Assembly (NCBI GenBank): GCA_028456385.1
Contig: JALNQF010000260.1
Location: 1-57,514 of the forward strand
Source of the DNA: Ophiosphaerella korrae
Lineage: Eukaryota > Ascomycota > Dothideomycetes > Pleosporales > Phaeosphaeriaceae
Direction: 5' to 3'
Length of the DNA: 57,514 nucleotides
The translations under genes were made by a program, and so were the position numbers. The notes under the pieces were generated by a model, which was not told the DNA's origin, ran no database searches, and was given only the letters and a program-made list of their open reading frames with translations. Of this stretch, positions 32,468-44,884 are shown piece by piece; the stretch's first letter is position 1; each line of letters begins with the position of its first letter.

Positions 32468-33848
32468 TTACCGAGCAGAACTCACAGCCTTTTCAAAATC
32501 CATATAAGTGACCACAACATCGGCAGACAACCCTTTTCCTTCAGAACCACCCATGATACGAATTGCTCTTTTATCAACAGCTATCCACTATTAGCATTTA
32601 TCCCCTCGCTTTGAACAGGCAACAACATACCAGCTCGGACTTCTCTCGCATAAGCTCTTCCTGCTGGAGTAGAGAGTACTTTCCACGGACCATTACCAAG
32701 GGCTTGATTGATAAATAAAGAACTAGTTGTTGAGTCGGATAGGACAATGGTGCCGTTTGTACCGCCAACAGATGACCAAGTCACTGATGGAGCGCCCAGA
32801 GGTGTCACGCCAGAAGTGGTGGTGATGCTGCGCATACCCTCTGTGCCTGTATTTTCAGGCGTTGAGGTAATTTTAAAGTTGACGGCACCTTTGGTACTAG
32901 GATTTCCTTGAGAAGACTCGAAAGCGATGATGTATTGTTTGTTGGGTAGCTGGGGATATGTTAGATAAGGACTCTGAGAAGCCATAACAAACTGGTCGAT
33001 ATACCTTCGCAACACTTGCCATGCCTTCCTGGTCTGTGGCTGTGCTAGAAACAGCAACGTCAATTGCTGATCCCCAGTTCTCCCAAATATCGGTTGTAGA
33101 TTGTTGGGAGATCTTTTGCGCGTGCTGAGTGTCGCGTTGGTCTGAGTAGTATACAGTAAGGCGTTTATCGCTGCTCTATAGTTAGACATATTGTTTTTAG
33201 TAAACCTCAAGACATGGCGGCTTACTGGAAAAGAAGATGTGGCTCTCCAACAGCTTTCGCACCAACCGCTCCACCTTCAGCCACGCGATGCACAAAATCA
33301 AACGTGACACCTTTGTCCCAAGATGCGTAAAGTTCAATGTTGGTACTCTTATCATCTACTGCATTGACCGCAAGTAGCGTTAGGTTGGTGTCGCCACTAA
33401 AGGAGCCTTCAACAAACAATAGATACGGCTCAAGCAATCTTCTATTGGCGACTTTAGACTTTACAGTTCCATGAGGATACCATGAGAAACCATTATTATT
33501 AGACCGATAGATTGATAGGGTGCTATTAGTTTGCTCGGGGTCATTCCAAACCGCAAGGACAGTATTGTTTGGCAAGTTCTCAGTGCGTGGTGATGTGAGA
33601 TGATGCGACAAATTGTCAGGCTGGTATACAGTCGCATTTGCGAACGCATCGACGCCTGTAAATACTGGATCCGGGGGGTCCTCTATTTCGGAAGTCGTTG
33701 GTGTTGGTGGATCAGGCGGGCGCTGTGTTGGGGTTGGCCGCCGTGTTGGTGTTGGTCTCGGAGGGTCATCATCAGGATCTTCGTCCCATTGCGCTCTAGT
33801 TACACAAACAAAAAGAGCAAATGCGAGAAAAAACAACGTAAAACGCAT
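32468..33848 (-). CDS. Secreted BNR/Asp-box repeat (sialidase-superfamily) protein
   Basis: Four exons (33848-33226, 33173-33005, 32949-32631, 32580-32468) join with all phases closing (introns of 52, 55 and 50 bp) to give 407 residues. It starts with a signal peptide (MRFTLFFLAFALFVCVTRA), then a Pro/Thr-rich linker of about 40 residues. The beta-propeller region has an Asp-box-like SNNNGFSWYPHGT, LLEPYLLFVEG, GEPHLLF and YYSDQRDTQHAQK. Fungal relatives include GH93-like exo-arabinanases and other BNR-repeat glycosidases, so a secreted carbohydrate-active enzyme is likely. I cannot fix the substrate. Exon 4 is small but in frame, with MGGSEGKGLSADVVVTYMDF near the end. Confidence 0.75.
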
Positions 33849-34344
33849 GTTAACGATAGTATCATGCACACGGAGTCAATTGTATCGAGACTCTAACCGT
33901 GGTGCGCGAGAGGCACATTTTGTACGATATAGTGAGAAAGAAAACGTCAACCTCCTAATTACCGTAAATGAAGCACGATATTGTATTTCGTGGCCCTGTA
34001 GTACAACGATATTTTCTAGTAAGCTGTTACTGATGAACCATGATGGGTAAATGCAAATCTAGGCTAAACCTTGTAAATGCCTGTCATTCGAAAGATGGGG
34101 ATCCACCAATCCAATGCTAAAAGTTACCGTCTGTCACCGAGTCATTGGTTGAGATCCAAATTCTCCGACGGCAGTTGAAACATACTTCGATAGACGCAAT
34201 GGGGAGGTTGAGTATATCCGACGTATAGGTTTATTGTATCAGCCTCAGGGCCAATCGGATTTGATCCAAATTTCCCTTCATTTGCGGATATAGGGGGGGA
34301 CGCGTTGCTATTGCGGTTTCTGCCGCAATGCAAATATGTAATTT
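33849..34344. other. Intergenic
   Basis: No gene recognised. Between two secreted-enzyme genes transcribed in the same direction. Confidence 0.4.
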
Positions 34345-36225
34345 TCATTCAACTCGGATTCCCATACCTAAGCCTTCAAGCCGGTCTTTAAGCCCCCCCA
34401 AAATCTGACCTGCACGGTCTGACTTGCCTTCCTTTTGGTCTTTCTTTTCCCCATTTGCAGGATCGCCAGAAATGATATGCTGTGATCCCTGCATAGCCTC
34501 ATAATTAAAGTCGTTTTTGATGATACTTTCGGGCGCGACAGGTGCTTGTGTTTCTCCGATGCAGCTCCAAGCCGAGGCCCGCTTTAGGTCTCCGATACCC
34601 ATGTACCGCGCTGTGGCCGGCCACTTACAAAGACCTCTCGTGACCAAATCCCCCTCCTGACTGAAAATCTCTGCATCTAGCGTTACAGGTGGTTCGTCGT
34701 GTTCGACCCACCGAACGAGAGCTTCGAGGGGATCCGTTGGGGCTGGACCAACACCTCCACCACAATGTTCAACGCCAGGCGCAAGAAAGAGACGATAATA
34801 TTCGTCAACCTCATGCGCTCCGCCCATGACTGCTTCAACTTGTTTCCGGTAGTTCACAGTATTCTGATATGCAATCATCTGGTCATTAATACCATGCCAC
34901 GTGAGTAGCCTTGTCCTAGAATCGCGCAATCTAGACAGGTCAGGATCATCGGTATTGAGAAGGCCACCAAACTCCGATTCTGCAGATATCCACGCCGAGT
35001 TGAGATAATTTTCATCGAGTGCCGAGATAGGTACTGGCTGGCCCTGGAAAACCACATCGCGCAACCAATTTGCAGCAATGGCAAAAGCTTTTGGCGAGCG
35101 AGTGCCATCGTCAGTGATGGTTATATTTGCAAGTGTGGTCATTGGAACTCCCAGAGCAAAACCGGGAAATTTGTTGTTGTACAACGAGCCACCAGGTCCT
35201 TCGTGGATATCATGCACAACTTTTGCCATTGTCTTGGTGACAGTCACCTCTTGCCCATCGCATTCAAATTTTTCGCCAACAATCTCATCTGGCGTCCAAT
35301 TGCAAACGCTAGGATCTTCAAGGACTCCGATTTTTACATCCTCTAGCATCTCGCAGCCTTTAATAGCATGATATCGGAAAAATTCGAGTTCGCAATTCGA
35401 GAGATAGGTCTTGGCCATGTTCATTACCACCTGGGGCCACAGCTCGCTCATTACAAGATTGACAAAGCTGATAGCCGGTGCGTTTGCTAGTATGCCGTCG
35501 ACAAGCTCCGGGTACTTTTGGGCAATAGCGTAGCCTTGCCGGCCTCCAGTCGAGCAGCCATTCCAATATGTATGATGTGGTTTCTTTCCAAAGTACTGTT
35601 CGGTAATGCTTTTGCCTACCAAAATCTGATCGATGGAGCTCCGCGATGCCCAGTTGTGTATTAAATTCCAATTCATCTGCCTTTTATCAAAATAGTCGCC
35701 AGCGATTTTCGTCTGCCTGTCTTGTAGGGCCCAAGAAGCATCAGATAGCTTTTGCAAATCGGCATTGTGCCCACCGTCAGTAGAAACAGCTGCCCATCCA
35801 TTTTTGATAGCGTCGCCAAGATGAGCACCAAACATCCCTGTTGCAAAGCCCGCTCCTCCAGTCACTTGAAGGCGACCGTTCCAGTCCTCCAGGGTCAATG
35901 GAAGCCATACTTCAACAAGCACATGATCCTTAGTACCGTTTTGACCGAGCATGATATTGTTTTGAGTCTGATGGGTAAGGTAGATCTGTACCTGGCAAAA
36001 GTTGAGGCCACTCAAACGGGGCTGTAGTGGCCCTCCTGATATGCTCGTGAAATTGTACTGCGGCTGGGCATGAATGGAAAGAATCGTGATCCCACGGCCG
36101 GGCTGTGGCTTGTAGAAGGAATCAGAAGCGCAATTTGGCGATGGAGACGTTACACTATCCACACCGTCTTTAGCCCAAGCTGCCAGACCGAGCAGCAAGA
36201 GCAGTGCTGAGTGAAATCCAGGCAT
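34345..36225 (-). CDS. Secreted tannase / feruloyl esterase family protein
   Basis: An intronless frame of 626 residues beginning with a signal peptide (MPGFHSALLLLLGLAAWA). It carries the alpha/beta-hydrolase nucleophile motif GCSTGGRQG (Ser near 225), the acid in HGINDQM (Asp near 448) and the base in VEHCGGG (His near 487). Cysteines next to the Ser and His give the CS-D-HC arrangement typical of the tannase/feruloyl esterase family. WLPLTLEDWNGRLQVTGGAGF near residue 107 and GWAAVSTDGGH near 143 are also family features. These enzymes cleave ester bonds of gallates or hydroxycinnamates in plant material. The lysine-rich C-terminal tail is longer than usual. Substrate preference cannot be told from sequence. 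Confidence 0.9.
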   Translation of the reverse strand: MPGFHSALLLLLGLAAWAKDGVDSVTSPSPNCASDSFYKPQPGRGITILSIHAQPQYNFTSISGGPLQPRLSGLNFCQVQIYLTHQTQNNIMLGQNGTKDHVLVEVWLPLTLEDWNGRLQVTGGAGFATGMFGAHLGDAIKNGWAAVSTDGGHNADLQKLSDASWALQDRQTKIAGDYFDKRQMNWNLIHNWASRSSIDQILVGKSITEQYFGKKPHHTYWNGCSTGGRQGYAIAQKYPELVDGILANAPAISFVNLVMSELWPQVVMNMAKTYLSNCELEFFRYHAIKGCEMLEDVKIGVLEDPSVCNWTPDEIVGEKFECDGQEVTVTKTMAKVVHDIHEGPGGSLYNNKFPGFALGVPMTTLANITITDDGTRSPKAFAIAANWLRDVVFQGQPVPISALDENYLNSAWISAESEFGGLLNTDDPDLSRLRDSRTRLLTWHGINDQMIAYQNTVNYRKQVEAVMGGAHEVDEYYRLFLAPGVEHCGGGVGPAPTDPLEALVRWVEHDEPPVTLDAEIFSQEGDLVTRGLCKWPATARYMGIGDLKRASAWSCIGETQAPVAPESIIKNDFNYEAMQGSQHIISGDPANGEKKDQKEGKSDRAGQILGGLKDRLEGLGMGIRVE

Positions 36226-37677
36226 CGTTGATCCTAAAGTCAGGGCGGCTCCCTTGATTCAGCCAGACTGAAGTAATTCAGGAGAGTATGGCAGCAATGC
36301 GTGCAGCATCAAGAGAGCATAAGAGTGCAGGATCCGATGGGCCTGTACTCGGCATATTTCATGGTGGCTAAATGGTGGGGTTAGCCTCGGAAACTATTTG
36401 GGCTTGTCCAAATCTGGAACAATGGCTTGGCTATTCTTCTCCCTCTCCTGAAGCCACTCCCGTACAGCCTCAACCAATCATTGTTCGCTCGAAAACACCA
36501 CACCAAAGCAGACAAATGTTGCTTGGTTCAGAGAAGCACGCCGCCTTTGTACCTGTGCTCATCACTTAGTATGAAACAAATCGTGGGGGAATCGCCCCGT
36601 GTTCGGTGCCCGAAGAGAATGTTGGGACCAGGGTCGGATGGCCAGTCTAGACTTCGCTCTCAGGAACTCCAAATGTCGAAGTTTATGGCATTGGCACAAC
36701 GGCTGAGGCGTGCGGGAACGCGCGATTCCCGACGGTTGTTGCCTTAGCTGCCGGTCCCACTTTCGACCTGTAGGCACAGCAGATAACCTTGGGGGCTCGC
36801 TTGTTGCAGCCGTTTGGCGTATGTTCATCCGACCAACAAACCAATAATCTCACTTTCCAACAAATGGCTTTTCCAGACTGCGCCATGTCTCGGTCTCCAA
36901 GAGCTTATTCACCATAGCGTGAATAGCTGTGCCTGGTAAGTTTCCATGTTCGTGGCTCAGCATCAGAAAACCACCTAATCCGCCAGCGACACTTCTTTAC
37001 TCCTTCATTACGCTCTGCAATTCTAGCAGATCACAAAGCATAGTTCAAGAATTATGGCTCTCCTGAGATGTCATGTTCGTTGACAGCGGAAGAATGGGAG
37101 GTTCGCAACCCTGGTCCTGCATGTCAGCACGCCTCTCCAGGATCAGCCCTACCTATGTATATGAACGCCGGCGCTTAATCGACCCAAGATTAGATGTATG
37201 ACGTGACCACTCATGTTCGTCTCTGCCCTTACCATCGCCTGACAGAGTTATTCTAGCTATCCAGCGTGCATGTCACTCGCAAATATTCGGCGAACAACCC
37301 GAACTAGTCCTATCTGGAAACGGAGATGTACCTAAACGGTTTCCGAGCTGCTCATCGCTGTGAGCCTCGACTGAAATATGCCATTGCGATATTCTGAGCA
37401 TGGTACACCGCAGGTTTGTTTTTGGCAGAACGAATGCTTACCAAAGGTCATACATACCGAACACCCTACTCTTTGCCCCATCTACGACCTGACCCCCAAG
37501 CTCAGTCCATTTCGGCCCTCATCCTTCGTCGACACTGAATCTCATCGTCTACCCGGTCCAGGCTTTGGATCCTCTCGCGATGCTGACGGTGTTTCGGAGT
37601 GCGACCATTTGATTGTTCCCTTCTTTTCTTTGTGTTTGGCCTCTACGCTTTCATCATTTCATACACTGCGGCACGAT
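36226..37677. other. Intergenic, 1.45 kb
   Basis: No gene recognised. Short frames at 36372-36886 on both strands look random. The frame upstream of the receptor start (from 37378) is open but has no family match, so I place the start at 37678. Confidence 0.45.
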
Positions 37678-39668
37678 ATGAAATTACCCACCTCGTCTCT
37701 GGCACAAACGGCAACGATTGAAGATGATGATAGGTCAGGAAGCATCAAGCTTGTGACATGGGTGCTACTTGGGGTCACTGTTGCGGTGTTCATTTCTCGA
37801 CAGATTATGAAGGCGATTGTGTTTCGAAAGGTGGCACTGGATGATTTCTTTATTCTTGTAGCAACGGTATGCCAGGCCAAGAGCTCAGCCACTCGAAAGA
37901 GTACTGCTAATAGACCAAGGTGTTTGCCATCGGCCTGTTCATCACATATACCATACTAGCTTCAGAAGGCCTTGGCGTCAAAGGCATCTTGACGATCGAG
38001 CGAGCCGCTGCTTTGATGAAAGGCTACTATGCTTCGGAGTTCCTGTATATCTCATCGATATGCTTTTCGAAGTTGTCCCTACTTGTCCTCTTCTATGCTG
38101 TCGTTGCTGTGCGTGCGCATAGACGATTGGTACTTGGATTTGGGGCATTCATTGCAACTTGGGGCATTGCCTCGCTCGTTGTTATTGCCGTCCAATGTAA
38201 GCTTCCACGACCATGGGAACTGATGACACTGCGGTGCTTTAATACGGTATGTATAGTGCATGGTTGGGGACAGTATGTGTGCTAACCTCCTCAGCGAGCC
38301 TTCTGGATTGTTTACTGCATAACCGACCTTTCAACAGAGATATCGATCATCATGCTATCTGTGAATCTGGTGGTCTATCTACAGATTCGTGTCTCGCGCA
38401 AGATTGCTGTCGTTGCTTGCTTTGCTCCACGCGCGCTTGTTGCTGCTGCCTCACTTACCCGCTTGATCTGGCTATATCCTATCACACCGCACGGCAACCC
38501 ACAGTATGAGCTATGGCTACCCGCAATTCTTTCTCAGGCCCATGTTTGTTTGAGTATCTGCACTGCATGTATCCCCTATATGGTTCCGTTCTTCAAGAGC
38601 TTTGAGGGGAGTCCTCGCCGCACAAATTCATCAAAGAGCCCGGAATTTCGGATGGATGATAGATCTGGGCACAGATCATCTAGGGACAGACCATCGTCAC
38701 TATGGTTCCGCAGACAGAAAAAATCACAAGCCTTCGACTCGTGGGAATCTACTGCTGTGGCCAGCCTCCAGTATGAGCGCGTTCCACAAGCCTCACCCTA
38801 TATCCCCACACCGAGGGCAATGAGCCCTTTGACACCACCCCATTACAACTCACGGCCTGGATCAGCAAAATCCGCATCACCGAGCCAGCGAGGCCTCAGT
38901 ATCAGTATTCCGGACCGCAATAGTCCCCTCCCACTATCAACAGACATCCCAAGCCCACAGACCGCAAGCTCATTCGCCCTATCCCCATCCTGCACACCGC
39001 ACAACATCCCCCTCCTCCCCATGGGCTCCTTTGTCCCCTCCCGTAAGGCGCCATCTCCCCCATCAAAAGCAACTAGCCCGTCCCCACCCCCACCCAGCTC
39101 CCAATACTCCAGTCGCGCCCCCTCTCCCGCAAGCCCACCACGCCCCCAACGCTTCTCCCTCTTCCCCACCCAATCCTCCCCAAACCTCCGTTACTCCCCC
39201 GAAATGCACCAGAACGGCTTCACCCCCGTCCACGTGCCCCCTATCCGCGCCCTGCGCTCCCAAACGACCCGCACGCCCACCCCCCTCCGCCCCATAAGTC
39301 GCAAGCGCGCCTCAACCGCCGCTCATCAGCCTCCAAAATTCAGCACTGCACCGCTCACGCTGACCCCACCGGTATCTACCACTACCACCACCAAACACCG
39401 CTCCGCCGAACTTCGTTCCCCGATGGGCGATGCAATCGATAACTACTTCAAGAGCGCTGCGCCAGAGCTACCCCCTTCGGTCTCCGTGCCTGTGCCAAGG
39501 TCCGCTCACAGGCGCAATCAGAATGTGCTGGCGCCTACGAATACGCTGCGTACGCCCACGTACTCGCCACGCGCTGAGTATCACGACGTGGCGTTTTCGC
39601 GCGACTCGATTGTTATGAGTAACGTGGCGAGGGGTAGTCCGAGGCTGGTGGTGCATGAGGCGGTGTAG
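37678..39668 (+). CDS. PTH11-like rhodopsin-domain membrane receptor with long Ser/Pro tail
   Basis: Exons 37678-37866, 37920-38246 and 38295-39668 join in phase (introns of 53 and 48 bp, the second ending CTAACCTCCTCAG) to give 629 residues. Six to seven hydrophobic helices fill the first 290 residues, with VALDDFFILVAT at the end of exon 1, YISSICFSKLSLLVLFY, and RAFWIVYCITDLSTEI opening exon 3. This is the fungal rhodopsin-domain (Pth11-related) pattern. About 340 residues of Ser/Pro-rich cytoplasmic tail follow, with repeated SPxP motifs and a very C-rich coding strand around 38.94-39.3 kb. Start chosen at MKLPTSSLAQ, just before the first helix. The role is probably surface or nutrient sensing; the ligand is unknown. 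Confidence 0.8.
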
Positions 39669-40619
39669 GGTAGGGTAGGGCAGGGCTTGTATAGTAATAT
39701 CGTGTATATAGATTTTTGTGTTTGTACATTGTTGCATTGGTTGGTGTATTTATTGGATTGGGTGGGATGGGTTGGGTTGGGTTGGATTGGATTGGCGCAT
39801 ATTATATCCGAGCGTATGAATCTGGGTTATGATTTGGTGTTTTATTTGGCCGGTGGCATAGGGGTATAGGATGGGTTGGATTGGGTGGATTATGTGTTGC
39901 TTGCGTTACGACCTGTATTTTTTATTTTTTTATTTTTTTATTATATAACGTGTATCCTCCCGTAACGGAACAACCGCCGTGACGGAACAAAGCATAGGTA
40001 CTTGAACTTCATAGCAATAAAGCGGTTATGTGCGCCTTACTCTTTCCAAAAAAATCTACTTCAATTACCTGCTCTAATGATTTCCAAAACCCTCCAACTT
40101 CTTAGATACAAATATTACGCTCGCGTGGACACTTGTCTGCCTGATGCGCGAAGAGCGCATCTTTATAGCAGAGGCGAGCCCCATCCACCGCAAGGCTACC
40201 ATTATCATTTCTATCCATCATAACTGGTCAGGGACCTTGGCATACGTCTACAAATTCAATAGCAACGCCCATGAACCACAATTAGCCGTGAGGACTGATT
40301 GGGGCACTGATTCGCGCGCTATCGCCGCACAGCCTGACACCCACCTTCCCAATTACGACTGGCCGATCCAATCGCCTCTCACGCGCTAGAATAAAAGGAC
40401 AGCTGACATAGGAATCCGATATTCCTCGACTACAAGTGCGAAGAGCCGTTGACAAAGTATATAGAATCTTACGCAGAACGTAACACCATGGCGACAAGCC
40501 ACGAAGTGCATCCTCTCCGCTCTCTTTATGCTATACGCGCGGCTACCGATAACCACTAAGTATAGCTGAGAATGGCGGTTACAAGGCACGAGCTGCTGCA
40601 TGCCACTTATCTCCACGAC
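39669..40619. other. Intergenic, low-complexity
   Basis: Contains G/T-rich runs of ggttgg type (39,735-39,900) and a poly-T tract (about 39,918-39,943). No gene recognised; small frames at 40002-40616 have no family match. Confidence 0.45.
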
Positions 40620-41100
40620 GCGCGCCAGCGAGTAGAACTAACACGGTCGCCTAGAGACGATTTGGCGCCCTCCGCCATAAGGACCCGCTCGTCTGCATCC
40701 TCGATGCGCTGGCTTTCTACCTGCTCTATCGCTGGGGCCTGACGGACGAGCCATTCCTGGACTTTAGCGCGCGCCCAGCGTGATACGGCATCCGGCTGCT
40801 CAAGCTGAGCGCTGGCGACTGCCAGGAGCCTCTATCGTACACCTCACAGCGAGAACGGCTAGTCAAGGCTTTTGACTACGTTAGCATCTCCTCTAGCAAG
40901 AAGATGCACATCGGGCACGCTGCTGGAGCGGAGAAGGCAGGGCTGAACGGTGTCAGCGAGGAGCGGATCCAGCGTGCATGTAGGTGGAGTTAGGAGCAGA
41001 CGATCCGGCTGCTACCTCAACTCGCTACCGCGTGAATTCATGAGGATGGCCGGTCATCCAACGCAGGCTAGCTGGTTCGAGATCCGTGGAGAATTAATGT
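40620..41100 (+). mobile_element. Crypton-like tyrosine recombinase relic
   Basis: The plus strand carries pieces of a tyrosine recombinase of the Crypton type common in Pleosporales. DPLVCILDALAFYLLYRWGLTD is split around stops, followed by KAFDYVSISSSKKMHIGHAAGA and CYLNSLPREFM..AGHP near 41,010-41,060. The catalytic HxxR motif reads HIGH, so the second Arg is lost, and several stops interrupt the frame. The Tyr-containing segment is preserved. Only the C-terminal part is present. Confidence 0.6.
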
Positions 41101-41249
41101 GTTGCTTCTCACTATATTATTAGGCAAATACATACTATAGTTGCATAGGCACTTGAAACACTTGATCCAATCCATTCTGACCATTTCGTCCGAGCCGAAC
41201 AAATTAAAGAACTTAGACCATTTGCCGCAGCTCCGCCGCGCAGATATCC

Positions 41250-43115
41250 TCATCTATCTAGTTCTACGATCAAAAGATAGCGAAGGGAATATAAAAAGAT
41301 ATCGAAACTACCTTGGAGTAAAGCTATGCGAACTGTTGTAGTCAAAACTTTACCCCAGAACCAACCGCGCCTGCAACTCTCGCACATCTCTCCAAAAAAA
41401 ACACCGAGCGCAATTATCGTGAAGGCAAACACAACAAAGGCATACGAGAACAAGCAGAAGACTAAGAGGTATAGCCGTCCCTTTCCAATTTCTGTGAGCG
41501 CCGCATCGAAGCGAAGACGTTGGGCAATATTCGAGGCGCGTGAATACACACCGGCCGCATACGCCAGAAATTTTTGGCTAAAAGCCACGTCCATGACTGT
41601 CAGCTTGGAAAATAACATGGAGATTATGGCCTTCTGAAAGAGTTGATAGCTGCCAAATCCAGCTTGCAGGGGTGCTTTGATAATGGCGGCAATTCTAGGC
41701 TCAGCCAGGGTTGCGTCGAAGGCGTGGGTGCTGCCGTTAACGAGAGTGCAAAGCCCACGCGGCCGTCACTGATTTGGACAATGGTGCCTTGTGCCACCTG
41801 TGGGTCTTCGTACTCCATAAGGCCCCCGGTATTGATACTGTCCACCACGGCTGTGATGTTGTAACTGAAAGGGTTTAGCTGAAATGCGATCGAAATATGC
41901 CGTGGAGATCCGTCTTCAAGGTTGTAAAATGTTGTGTTCCAGCCCTTGAGCTGCTCGAGGCCATTTGTCGGTATCTGACCTAGGTCGCCGTTGGAAATTT
42001 CAGAGCAATGATACGGTATCGAGGAATTGGTGTTGTGCATTCCACATGCTATAGCGACAGGTTTGCACTTGGTCGTGAGTGAGGTTGTGGTAGTGATGAA
42101 GCTGAGCCTTAATCTATCATAATCCCTGTTTACTAGGTCGACGCTGCTTTTCAGCGAAACTGTCTTCTTGCGCAAGCGTTGGGTTGAAGAAGAAGAAGAC
42201 ATACTGATCACTGGTGACGGGATCGATATGTGTGACAAGTTGCAATGAATCGAACATGCCTAGTTCGGTAGCATTCAAAAGAGTATCGAAGTTTTGTTTG
42301 TTATAGTCGCTTTTTTGATTCAATAAACCCGTAGCTAGCACTCGATCTGTTGCTGGAGCTTCGTGAAGCGTCCAAGAATTAGTTCTGTTGTCGATTGAAC
42401 AAGGAGGATCGACATTGCTATCGTAGATGTTCGGAAGCATTTCTTCAGGGCATACTGTTCCATTAATTAGGAAGCTACCGTTGAAGTTGCGGGTACTGCA
42501 CTGAAAGACATCGATATAAACCCGCTGTGACGTTGTGGTAATAGTGCCCTACAACGGCTTATCTGATATTGTGAGCCTCGTCGAGATTCGGAGGATTATA
42601 GCTTACCTCTGGCTAGTAAAAGAACACTAATATGAGGATCAACACGCTGCACCCGCACCAGTTTCAAGCGAATACGTACGTGAGAACGAGGGGTATCAAA
42701 ACTCCAGCGCCAGTGATAACTGTTCCATTCGCTCCTTTGGTCTTCTCGGCACGCCAGAATCGATACACAGCCCAACGGGATAAAGCGGTTTTGTCGCCTC
42801 GCAAAAGCTTTATAACATCCTGGTCCTCGGTTCGATGTCGATTCGCCAGTTCGAGTGCGACAAGATACGAGAAAAGCAGCAAAAAGGGCGCAGCGGCGAA
42901 TTGGGCAATGTTGGAAGCGAACGAACCGGCGGGTGACACGGTTACTTGATAGAGCCGTTAAGAATACAGATTCTTTCATGGGAATAACAGTCTGGTTCTC
43001 GTTCCCTTCGGGCTGGTTTCGTATCGTCCAGTTCGGGAGTAAAACGAAAAGACAAAGCAGTGTTGCTAAGAGGACTAAAGGAAAGAATACGCTTAGCAAT
43101 GCGAATGCAATCTAG
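41250..43115 (-). pseudogene. Multi-pass fungal membrane protein, disrupted
   Basis: Minus-strand pieces in consistent order form one membrane protein. They are an N-terminal helix (SVFFPLVLLATLLCLFVLL), SPAGSFASNIAQF with a following helix, a Cys- and N-glycosylation-rich extracellular region (VYIDVFQCSTRNFNGSF, TKCKPVAIACG, WNTTFY), then KAIISMLFSKLTVMDVAF and two more helices before the stop at 41250. Frame changes are needed near 42,960, in 42,150-42,190 and near 41,700. Introns explain some junctions (for example GTAAGC near 42,605) but not all. The overall layout matches uncharacterised fungal transmembrane families. I cannot resolve the start or full splicing and judge it degraded. Confidence 0.5.
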
Positions 43116-44884
43116 AAAAATCTCGCAATGAAGTGCGTTCTTCCCGTTTGCTTTCCAAACTGGTTGGCACTGCTAGCCACACTGCTTGCAATTACCATCG
43201 TGTTCAGCGAACAATATACCTGTTGGTGTCGTAACAAATCAGTAAATGAATTTGGACATATATCGAAGTACACCCACCCAGTCCTCAAATCCTTCTGTTC
43301 TGTAGGGCACTCATAGACGAAGAGCTCGAGGATATTGACGCTCTGGAACAGCTTGGATGATAAAATCTATCGCTCGTATCTAGGTGCTGAACACATCAGA
43401 GCTAAAACGTATAGAAACTTAGCAGAGCGGCTACTAAAAACGGTTGTCATCTCTCGCAAGCGATAGCTCGCTATTCGCTCCAGGGAGAGGGTGTGGTTGC
43501 ACAAAGATCGGCCGATTATCTAGTAATGCAATTATAATCAGGCAACTGGCAAGGCCGAACCTTTACTTGCTCTACGATTCCTTGGATTAGTAAACGCCTA
43601 CCCGGTCCATGTGAGAAACGATAGATGAATGGTTGTCGGTTGCAGCACTACTACTCCGTAGATACTATAGTCGTGAAGCCGACCGTGCGACTCGCGTTCT
43701 AAAATGCGCTTGGAAGCTCAACGCTACTAAATTATGTATTTCTGTTGGCTCTTTTCTTCATATTTGGTGCGCCCTCGGGACTTCTGCCTGTTAAAGAAAA
43801 TATGATCTATATGCTACCTAGGGAGCCTCTAGTAGAGCTAGAGTAGCTAGAGTAGGCGCACAGAGCTAGATATTAAGCCTTGAGGTTACTACTTCTAGCT
43901 AAAATAGAACAAGGCTAGTAGCTTAAAAAGTTGAGTAGGTATTTATTATTGTAAAGGCCTAGCTAAAGGCTGCGCGGAAGGCTAGCAGGAATTCAAGTTT
44001 GGTAATGTAGTTAATATATGTCACAGGTGTTTCCTACAGGTAGCCCGTTGAGCCACCGATAGGCATCTAGTATATATACTATTCTGTGCCCAGTATGCCT
44101 ATTCGGCATACTGTACCTCTTTTGGTCACGTCTGGTCTGGTGGCACAGAACCTGGCCTTACAATATAGTCCTAGATTAGGCTCTTAACCTAACGGCTATA
44201 TTCCTTCTTTAATAGAGAGAAGCAGCCAATATCAAGAGGCTAAAGTAGGTAAGATAAGTAAGGTAGCATATAGATATTGTTTTCCTTATAGATCTTGTTA
44301 AACTCAAGAGAATAGCAGCTCGCGTGACTATTAAGTATAAGCAGCCAATGTATACTAACTACCTAGTTGTTTATATACTCATTAAAGTACTTAGGCTACT
44401 TGATACCTACCTAATCTATCGTCTAGCTACTGTTGCCAACTGCGATAGCCTAGTCTCGTAGGATACAATTATCCTAATGCTAGGCAGAGAGGTAGTACTT
44501 GTTAGGCCGCAGGCTAGGCTGGTAGGCCGAGCTGCAGGCCAAAGCAGCGCGAGCGCGCAAGTCGAAGGCTAAGGGCCCGGAGGACCCTTGGACAATATAT
44601 ACTGTTCTACTCTGGTAATCGACGTTATTGATTATTCGAACCTTTTTGCGTCCTAATAACTACTAGTATTAAAATCCCAGGTAGGGGTAGAGGTCTAATA
44701 TAAGTCTACTTAACCCCTACCTAACTCCTAGCTATTTACTAGCCTAGTTAGCTAAGTTTAAATACTATACACTATATAGTAATATAAATAGTAAAGTCTG
44801 TAGAGCTTAACTATATGCTTTCATTATATAAGTAGCTATATATTACTTTAAAGTAAATAGGTCTAACCTATAAACTTATAAAGA
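43116..44884. other. Gene-poor stretch with degraded repeats
   Basis: No intact gene. From about 43,800 the sequence is rich in CTAG/TAG words and looks like RIP-altered transposon DNA, but I cannot name the element. It contains the left copy of the inverted repeat at 44,562-44,640. Confidence 0.5.
44562..44640 (+). repeat. Inverted repeat flanking the gasdermin/protease segment, left copy
   Basis: Contains TCGAAGGCTAAGGGCCC, TATATACTGTTCTACTC and GATTATTCGAA in order, matched on the opposite strand by 49,223-49,295. The left copy has a short extra segment after GGGCCC. The pair looks like degraded ends of the same repeat family on both sides of a 4.6-kb gene segment. Confidence 0.7.
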
